Source: Deltaproteobacteria bacterium (GTDB lineage: Bacteria > Desulfobacterota > Dissulfuribacteria > Dissulfuribacterales > JALVPX01). Taken from it: a stretch of 11,636 nt of DNA. The notes beneath the pieces were generated by a model. That model ran no database searches and was not told where the DNA came from. It saw only the letters and a program-made list of their open reading frames with translations. Where the stretch lies: the NCBI GenBank assembly GCA_027031565.1, contig JALVPX010000178.1, positions 1 through 11,636 of the forward strand. Direction: 5' to 3'. The first letter of the stretch is position 1. Each line of letters starts with the position of its first letter. This document shows, piece after piece, positions 6,549 to 11,636 of this stretch. The translations under genes and the position numbers were made by a program.

Positions 6549-9179
6549 ATGAAGGCCAAACTTACCCCCATGCTCAAGCAATATCATGACATCAAGGCCA
6601 AATATGAAGACGCCATACTCTTTTTCCGCATGGGTGACTTCTATGAGATGTTCTACGAGGATGCAAAGGAGGCGGCCAGGGTCCTTGAAATAACCCTTAC
6701 TTCAAGAGACAAGAACAAGGATGACGGAGTCCCAATGTGCGGGGTGCCTGTGCATGCTGCCGAAGGCTACCTCGCCCGCCTGGTGCAGGCGGGCTACCGT
6801 GTGGCAATATGCGAGCAGGTGGAGGACCCCAAAAAGGCCAAGGGCCTTGTCAGGCGTGAGGTAGTAAGGGTGGTGAGCCCGGGCCTTGTGACCACGGAGG
6901 GAAGCCTTGGAGCCAAGTCGCATAACTTCATAGCCTCCTTATGCCTCTTACATGATACTGAATTGTGGGGCTTTTCCTATTTAGACGTGTTGACCGGGCT
7001 GTTCAAGGTAACGCAGCTTAAGGGCAGGGACGAGCTTCTTTCAGAGGTGTTCAGGGTGGAACCCTCGGAAATATTGCTCCCGGAATCCTTGAAGGAATCC
7101 GAGATTACCAGCCATTTGAACCGCATTTCTTCAACGGCCTTTTTCAGTTACAGGCCCGATTACTGGTTCAATTTTGAAAGGGCTGAAGGGCTGTTGAGAG
7201 ATCACTTTTCAGTGCTCTCTCTGGACGGTTTCGGACTTTCGGGCTGGAATGCAGCCATTGCATCGGCCGGCGGCCTCATGAGATATGTTAAGGAGACACA
7301 AAAGGGCGACCTCGGCCACATAAACAAAATTTCTCCTTATGAGACGAGGCAGTTTTTAAAAATCGACGAGGCCACCAAGCGCAATCTTGAACTCGTGGCC
7401 AATTCCCTTGATAATAAGAAGTTTGGAAGCCTCTTGTGGGTTCTGGACAAGACCCAGACCCCGATGGGAGGCAGGCTTCTGAGGCAGTGGATATTGTTTC
7501 CCCTGCTGGAAAAGAGGAAGATTGACGATCGCCTCGAGGCCGTGGAGGCCCTCAAGGAGTCCCATGAAAAACGGGAGGGGCTGACCTCGCTGTTAAAAGA
7601 GATCTATGACCTTGAAAGGTTGAACGGGAGGGTGGTTCTTGAAACTGCCAATGCGCGGGATCTCCTGGCTCTGAGCCAGTCTCTTCGGAACATTCCACTC
7701 ATAAAGGATCTTTTGTCTGGTTTTCGAAACGGCCCCGAGCTTCTTTCCCAAATCTTTTCAAGGCTCGACCCGGTTGAAGAAGTTTCCGCAGAGATCGATT
7801 CAGCCATAGACCCAGCCTGCCCGGTGGATCTCAAAAGCGGGGGAATAATCAAGGAGGGATACAATGGGGAGCTGGACGAGCTGGTGGAGATACAGCGGAA
7901 TGGAAAACAGTTCATTGCAGCCATTCAGGAAAAGGAACGAGACCGCACCGGCATATCAACCCTGAAGGTTAGATACAACAAGGTGTTTGGCTATTTTATC
8001 GAAGTTTCCAAGGGCCAGGCATCAAGGGTTCCCGAAGACTACATAAGGAAACAGACCCTGGTAAATGCGGAACGGTACATCACCCCTGAATTGAAAGAGA
8101 TTGAATTGAAGGTCTTGAGCGCGCAGGAAAGGCGCGAAGAGCTTGAATACGAGCTCTTCAGGAATGTGCTTGCAAAGATCTCAAGCTATGGTGAAAGGAT
8201 TAAGTCCACGGCCGAAGCCCTGGCCGAGCTGGATGCCCTTAATTCCTTTGCCGCAGCTGCTGAAGAAAACAATTACGCAAGGCCTGAAATAGATGAAGGC
8301 GACAGGATAGAAATAACGGCAGGCCGCCATCCTGTAATAGAAAAAACTCTCGAACAGGAAGGCTTTGTTCCAAATGATGTCAACATAGGCGGTGATGAAC
8401 ATGGGCAGCTGATGATCATTACAGGCCCCAACATGGCTGGGAAATCAACAATCCTGAGACAGACTGCATTGATAGTCTTGATGGCCCAGATGGGCTGCTT
8501 TGTCCCGGCCGAGAAGGCCAGAATAGGAATAGTGGATCAGATTTTCACCAGGGTCGGCGCTACTGACTACCTTTCAAGGGGCCAAAGCACATTTATGGTT
8601 GAAATGAGCGAGACAGCCAACATACTTCATAACAGCACATCGAAGAGCCTGGTTATACTGGATGAGATCGGCAGAGGAACCAGTACCTACGATGGTCTGG
8701 CAATTGCATGGTCTGTAGCTGAATTTTTGCTGAAAAAGGGCGGAAAAGGTGTGAAAACCCTGTTTGCCACCCATTATCACGAATTAACGCAACTGGCAGA
8801 CAAAAATAACAGGGCCAGGAACTATCATGTGGAAGTCGAAGAATGGGGAGATGAGGTGGTTTTTGTACGCAAACTGTCAAAAGGCGCAACAAACAAGAGC
8901 TATGGCATACAAGTGGCAGCGCTTGCCGGCGTGCCCGAAGAGGTCATTGCCGGGGCCGACCAGGTGCTGAGGAAATTGGAAGACAAGGGGCTTGAATCGC
9001 CAAACAAGAGTTTACTCGATAAGGATGCCGGCTCCCGTTATATTACCCAGCCTTCGCTTCCCATAGTAAATGAGACAAGGGATGAGATAGTGGATGAGCT
9101 AAAAAAGCTTGACATCAATCAGATAACCCCTCTTCAGGCCTTGAACCTCTTGGCTGAATTAAAGGCAAAGGCGTGCTGA
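6549..9179 (+). CDS. mutS: DNA mismatch repair protein MutS
   Basis: MutS binds base mismatches and small loops as a dimer and, with ATP, recruits MutL. The 876 residues match full-length MutS1 (E. coli 853). In order: the mismatch-reading domain with the Phe-x-Glu motif in GDFYEMF (Phe31, Glu33); the connector domain; the lever and clamp region around 260-560, with VRYNKVFGYFIEVSK as a typical clamp-flanking stretch; and the ATPase with Walker A TGPNMAGKST at 625-634, the signature ATDYLSRGQSTFMVEMSE near 673-690, Walker B LVILDEIGRGT at 701-711 (Asp705, Glu706) and ATHYHEL at 740-746. The C-terminal tail LQALNLLAELKAKAC resembles the family's dimer tail. These features separate it from MutS2, which has a Smr domain and lacks the Phe-x-Glu motif. 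No strong ribosome-binding site precedes the ATG at 6549. The stop codon overlaps the next gene. Confidence 0.98.
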   Translation: MKAKLTPMLKQYHDIKAKYEDAILFFRMGDFYEMFYEDAKEAARVLEITLTSRDKNKDDGVPMCGVPVHAAEGYLARLVQAGYRVAICEQVEDPKKAKGLVRREVVRVVSPGLVTTEGSLGAKSHNFIASLCLLHDTELWGFSYLDVLTGLFKVTQLKGRDELLSEVFRVEPSEILLPESLKESEITSHLNRISSTAFFSYRPDYWFNFERAEGLLRDHFSVLSLDGFGLSGWNAAIASAGGLMRYVKETQKGDLGHINKISPYETRQFLKIDEATKRNLELVANSLDNKKFGSLLWVLDKTQTPMGGRLLRQWILFPLLEKRKIDDRLEAVEALKESHEKREGLTSLLKEIYDLERLNGRVVLETANARDLLALSQSLRNIPLIKDLLSGFRNGPELLSQIFSRLDPVEEVSAEIDSAIDPACPVDLKSGGIIKEGYNGELDELVEIQRNGKQFIAAIQEKERDRTGISTLKVRYNKVFGYFIEVSKGQASRVPEDYIRKQTLVNAERYITPELKEIELKVLSAQERREELEYELFRNVLAKISSYGERIKSTAEALAELDALNSFAAAAEENNYARPEIDEGDRIEITAGRHPVIEKTLEQEGFVPNDVNIGGDEHGQLMIITGPNMAGKSTILRQTALIVLMAQMGCFVPAEKARIGIVDQIFTRVGATDYLSRGQSTFMVEMSETANILHNSTSKSLVILDEIGRGTSTYDGLAIAWSVAEFLLKKGGKGVKTLFATHYHELTQLADKNNRARNYHVEVEEWGDEVVFVRKLSKGATNKSYGIQVAALAGVPEEVIAGADQVLRKLEDKGLESPNKSLLDKDAGSRYITQPSLPIVNETRDEIVDELKKLDINQITPLQALNLLAELKAKAC

Positions 9180-10918
9180 AAGACATGAATCCGGGCAAGC
9201 CTGCGGAAAACCTTTTTCTGCGTTTTGCATCTCTTGCCATAGGTGTGTTCCTTTGCCTTGGGATCGTCTTCTACTGTTCAAGTGCCTGCGCCACCAAGCG
9301 CACACAAACCACGGACAGGGCACAAAGGGAGTATAAACTGGCAAAAAGCAAATATGATCAGCTTGCCAGGAGCCCCAGACTGAGAAAAAGCCGCAGGGTT
9401 TGGGAAAGGGTCATACAGCGCTTCAGGCGTGTCTACCTGAAATACCCGGAACATCCCTCAGTGGCCCCCAAGACCCTTTACATGATGGCCAGATGTTACA
9501 GGGGTCTTTACGGATACTCAAAGAAGAAAAGCGATCTCCAGAATGCCATAGAGCGAAACGACGTCCTCTTGGAACGCTTCCCCAGCCATCACCTGGCTGA
9601 CGATGCCATGTACAGCAATGGTGAGATGTATCTTTGGCTGGGGAACAAGAAAAAGGCGGCCAGCTATTTTCAAAGGGTGGTGGATGAATATCCTGACGGC
9701 GATCATGTCAGGGCCGCAAAGAGAAAACTGCGGACCCTTAAGGCCTATGTCAGGAAACCAAAGAAGAAGATAAGAAGTGTTAAAGCCGCCTTGGTTGAAA
9801 ATATCCGATATTGGTCAGATTCAGATTATACCAGGGTGGTCATCGACACCTCGGGCCCGGTTGAATTCAAGAAAGGTTACCTTTCTAGGCCGAGGCGCTT
9901 TTTCCTCGATCTATCACCGGCGAAAAAGAAAAAAGGGGTAAAGCCCAAGGTTCCGCTGGACGGCGGCATGCTAAAATCCGTAAGGCTGGGCCAGTTCAGT
10001 GAAAACACGGTCAGGATAGTGTTTGACCTCGGCAAGGCCCAGGGCACCAAGGTCTTTTATCTCGAGGATCCCTTCCGGGTGGTGGTAGATGCCTTTGGAG
10101 TGGGTTACTCAGCCGGTGACTCGTGTCCTGCCCCTCCTGTGCCTTCAACGCCCAAGAAAAGCGTCAAGCCATCGAATAAAAGACAAAAAGGCAAAGGCCT
10201 TTCACTGGCCCAGCAGCTGGGACTTTGCGTGAAAAAAGTGGTCGTAGATGCTGGTCACGGCGGAAAGGACCCTGGCGCAAAGGGGCCTACAGGCCTCAAA
10301 GAAAAACAGGTGGTGCTCAAGGTTGCCAAAAAGGTGGCTTACAAGCTCAAGAAAAGACTGGGCTGCCAGGTGATACTAACCAGGCGCGGTGACCGTTTTC
10401 TGCCCCTTGAACAGCGGACAGCCATTGCGAATGCCAGAAAGGCGGATCTTTTTATCTCCATACATGCAAATGCTTCGCGCAACCGTAGGGCAAGGGGAAT
10501 AGAGACCTATTTTCTCAATTTCGCCCTAGACAAAAGGGCTATGGCAGTGGCGGCCAGGGAAAATGCCACTTCCACCAAGCGGATAAGCGAGCTGCAGAAT
10601 ATCCTGAAGGACATAATGAAAAACACCAAGATAAACGAATCTGCCAGACTGGCAAGGCATATCCAGAACAATCTCGTTGGAGTGCTGAAAAAGAGATATC
10701 GGGGAATCAAAAACCTTGGTGTCAAACAGGCCCCCTTCTTTGTGCTCATAGGAGCCCGCATGCCCTCGGTGCTGGTAGAGATATCCTTTATCAGCAACCG
10801 CAAGGAAGAGAGGCACCTTAAAGACGATCGTTATCTTGATCAGATAGCAGAGGGCATAGTTCGCGGCATAGAATCATATGCCAGGGATACCCAGATGGCA
10901 TATTTAAGCCTGTTGTAA
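9173..10918 (+). CDS. Exported N-acetylmuramoyl-L-alanine amidase, TPR-AMIN-Amidase_3
   Basis: This is a zinc amidase that cuts the amide between muramic acid and the stem peptide of peptidoglycan, as AmiA/B/C do during cell separation. Residues 14-40 form a signal peptide (hydrophobic FASLAIGVFLCLGIVFYC, cleavage likely after SACA); the Cys residues do not sit in a good lipobox. A helical TPR-like segment follows (about 45-190, with FPSHHLADDAMYSNGEMYL). Next is an AMIN domain (about 205-312), which in relatives targets the protein to peptidoglycan or the division site, then a basic Pro/Ser linker and the Amidase_3 domain (355-568). Zinc and catalytic residues are visible: His362 (DAGHGG), Glu377 (GLKEKQ), His431 (SIHANA) and Glu536 (VLVEISF). 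The GTG start at 9173 has AAAGG seven bases upstream and overlaps the mutS stop; an ATG at 9185 is an equally sensible start for the signal peptide. It is co-transcribed with mutS. Confidence 0.92.
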   Translation: MLKDMNPGKPAENLFLRFASLAIGVFLCLGIVFYCSSACATKRTQTTDRAQREYKLAKSKYDQLARSPRLRKSRRVWERVIQRFRRVYLKYPEHPSVAPKTLYMMARCYRGLYGYSKKKSDLQNAIERNDVLLERFPSHHLADDAMYSNGEMYLWLGNKKKAASYFQRVVDEYPDGDHVRAAKRKLRTLKAYVRKPKKKIRSVKAALVENIRYWSDSDYTRVVIDTSGPVEFKKGYLSRPRRFFLDLSPAKKKKGVKPKVPLDGGMLKSVRLGQFSENTVRIVFDLGKAQGTKVFYLEDPFRVVVDAFGVGYSAGDSCPAPPVPSTPKKSVKPSNKRQKGKGLSLAQQLGLCVKKVVVDAGHGGKDPGAKGPTGLKEKQVVLKVAKKVAYKLKKRLGCQVILTRRGDRFLPLEQRTAIANARKADLFISIHANASRNRRARGIETYFLNFALDKRAMAVAARENATSTKRISELQNILKDIMKNTKINESARLARHIQNNLVGVLKKRYRGIKNLGVKQAPFFVLIGARMPSVLVEISFISNRKEERHLKDDRYLDQIAEGIVRGIESYARDTQMAYLSLL

Positions 10919-11107
10919 CCGGACGGCTACCTCTAAAAAACTGTCTTTTTGCCATGCTGGGGCGTGGCCGCATTGTGCTCAAAAAATCCTGGAAATATCA
11001 ACAACATGTCTGCGGTTATTTTTTCGCGCGCCTTGCCCTTGAACAAAATTATAAGGGCTAGCCTTTAGTGATTGTTCTCTGTTTTTTTATTTTTATTTCC
11101 CTTACAA
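10919..11107. other. Non-coding spacer after the amidase gene
   Basis: I see no gene or RNA signature here. GGCTAGCC within 11056-11069 is a short palindrome, but the T-rich stretch begins too far downstream for a convincing terminator. From about 11082 the sequence becomes T-rich up to the first large palindrome. TTACAA at 11102-11107 directly precedes that palindrome, and the same six bases precede its twin at 11525-11530. Confidence 0.5.
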
Positions 11108-11213
11108 GGTCTAGTGGTGTCTCCTTCAGAGTTTTCAGAGTTCTTTTCGTGCGGCTACACCACATCTTAGCCCTATTCACGCCGAAAACTCTTCAGGAGC
11201 CACTCACTAGACC
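11108..11213 (+). repeat. Structured palindromic element, copy A1 (106 bp)
   Basis: This is a long imperfect palindrome. The outer arms are GGTCTAGTG (11108-11116) and CACTAGACC (11205-11213), exact reverse complements. The inner arms GAGTTTTC (11129-11136) and GAAAACTC (11184-11191) also pair exactly. Between outer and inner arms lie GGTGTCTCCTTCA (11116-11128) on the left and TTCAGGAGCCA (11192-11202) on the right; CTCCT pairs with AGGAG, but the bases around it are mismatched. The 47-base loop holds CCTATTCACG (11172-11181) just before the right inner arm. There is no open reading frame of note and no obvious target-site duplication (left flank ACAA, right flank TGAT). It could be a MITE-like element, a folded recombination site or a structured RNA; the sequence alone does not decide. 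Confidence 0.85.
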
Positions 11214-11353
11214 TGATCCGCACCTGCGCGTATAAACCCAACGGCTTTTCTTTCAAAAAGACTTTTAAAAAACCAATGCCGACGATTTTAAGGCATGAGA
11301 ATCAAAGACTATTCGAGATAAAAAATGCTTCTTGAATGCACAGGCGTGGGAGC
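11214..11353. other. Non-coding spacer between palindromes A1 and B
   Basis: This is a 140-bp stretch without a gene. ATGCC and GGCAT at about 11276-11296 could form a small hairpin, but I attach no function to it. Nothing matches the boxes of the neighbouring palindromes. Confidence 0.4.
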
Positions 11354-11460
11354 GGTGGCTGGGGTTGGCTCCTGAACCATTTTTAACGTGAAGAGGATGA
11401 AGAGCCTTGGCAGACGCAGGGCAGACCTTTAAAAATGGTGAAGGAGACACCCCAGCCACC
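11354..11460 (-). repeat. Structured palindromic element, variant B (107 bp, opposite orientation)
   Basis: Read on the minus strand, this element has the same plan as its neighbours but different arms. Outer arms: GGTGGCTGGGG pairs exactly with CCCCAGCCACC. Inner arms: CCATTTTTA pairs with TAAAAATGG. The three boxes are kept: GGTGTCTCCTTCA (complement of 11439-11451), CCTCTTCACG (complement of 11387-11396) and TTCAGGAGCCA (complement of 11366-11376). Only those boxes and the leading GGT are clearly shared with copies A1 and A2; the arms differ on both sides while remaining complementary. The loop is 44 bases. No target-site duplication is seen (left flank GGAGC, right flank CCGTT). The open frame of 77 codons on the minus strand across it is best explained as chance. 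Confidence 0.82.
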
Positions 11461-11530
11461 CCGTTTAAATGGTTAAGAAACTCGTCTTTCAAAGACACGT
11501 ATTAATATGAAATTATTATACTTTTTACAA

Positions 11531-11636
11531 GGTCTAGTGGTGTCTCCTTCAGAGTTTTCAGAGTTCTTTTCGTGCGGCTACACCACATCTTGGCCCTATT
11601 CACGCCGAAAACTCTTCAGGAGCCACACACTAGACC
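11531..11636 (+). repeat. Structured palindromic element, copy A2 (106 bp)
   Basis: This is the same element as at 11108-11213, in the same orientation and length, with only two differences: A to G in the loop (11169 against 11592) and T to A just before the right outer arm (11204 against 11627). The offset is exactly 423 bp throughout. The last base of its right arm, CACTAGACC, is the last base of the window, so the right flank is unknown. The near identity suggests a recent copy or ongoing homogenisation. Confidence 0.85.

Noticed and set aside
11056..11069. Terminator after the amidase gene at the GGCTAGCC palindrome
   Set aside because: The stem would be about five pairs including a wobble, and the T run starts well downstream rather than directly after it.
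11265..11498. Open frame of 77 codons on the minus strand across palindrome B
   Set aside because: It spans a long inverted repeat, has no good ribosome-binding site that I can see, and its composition follows the repeat. Repeats of this kind often leave spurious frames.
11108..11636. CRISPR array
   Set aside because: There are only two near-identical units of 106 bp and one inverted variant, with spacers of 140 and 70 bp; this is not the short repeat and regular spacer pattern, and there are no cas genes.
11108..11636. Integron attC sites
   Set aside because: The paired-arm layout is similar, but the required GTTRRRY/RYYYAAC core bases are missing, no intI is present and there are no cassette reading frames. 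It is kept only as an analogy.

Overview
The window looks like a chromosomal segment of a sulfate-reducer-like deltaproteobacterium (Desulfobacterota in the broad sense). This rests on three things: dnaN followed directly by gyrB with no recF between them, as I recall from Desulfovibrio-type genomes; mutS followed by a secreted AMIN/Amidase_3 amidase, as I recall from Geobacter; and moderate base composition with AT-rich spacers. It is an inference from gene order and protein character, not a database match. All seven protein genes are conserved housekeeping families.

Layout, left to right. (1) Bases 1-2105, minus strand: dnaN then gyrB, with gyrB running off the left edge so that only its N-terminal 294 residues are present. 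(2) 2106-2337: an AT-rich divergent control region with a 15-bp direct repeat, one copy of which lies inside a perfect hairpin-type inverted repeat. (3) 2338-4127, plus strand: a MidA/NDUFAF7-type methyltransferase and a HAD phosphatase. (4) 4108-6381, minus strand: a long-chain polyprenyl diphosphate synthase followed by serS, whose 3' end overlaps the HAD gene by 20 bp. (5) 6382-6548: a divergent spacer. (6) 6549-10918, plus strand: mutS and, overlapping its stop codon, an exported TPR-AMIN-Amidase_3 cell wall amidase. (7) 10919-11636: about 720 bp with no credible gene, occupied from 11108 onward by three long imperfect palindromes.

Together the genes cover replication (DnaN, GyrB), repair (MutS), translation (SerRS), isoprenoid chain synthesis for quinone or undecaprenyl-type carriers, and envelope remodelling. 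The strand alternates in pairs, giving two divergent and one convergent junction.

The part worth a second look is the right end. Three elements of 106, 107 and 106 bp lie in alternating orientation (+, -, +). The two outer copies differ at only 2 of 106 positions. The middle one is different in most of its sequence but shares three short boxes (GGTGTCTCCTTCA, CCTMTTCACG and TTCAGGAGCCA) in the same order and spacing, and its variable stem arms are changed on both sides so that pairing is kept. That pattern suggests a family of folded DNA or RNA elements rather than a simple duplicated sequence. The window ends on the last base of the third palindrome.
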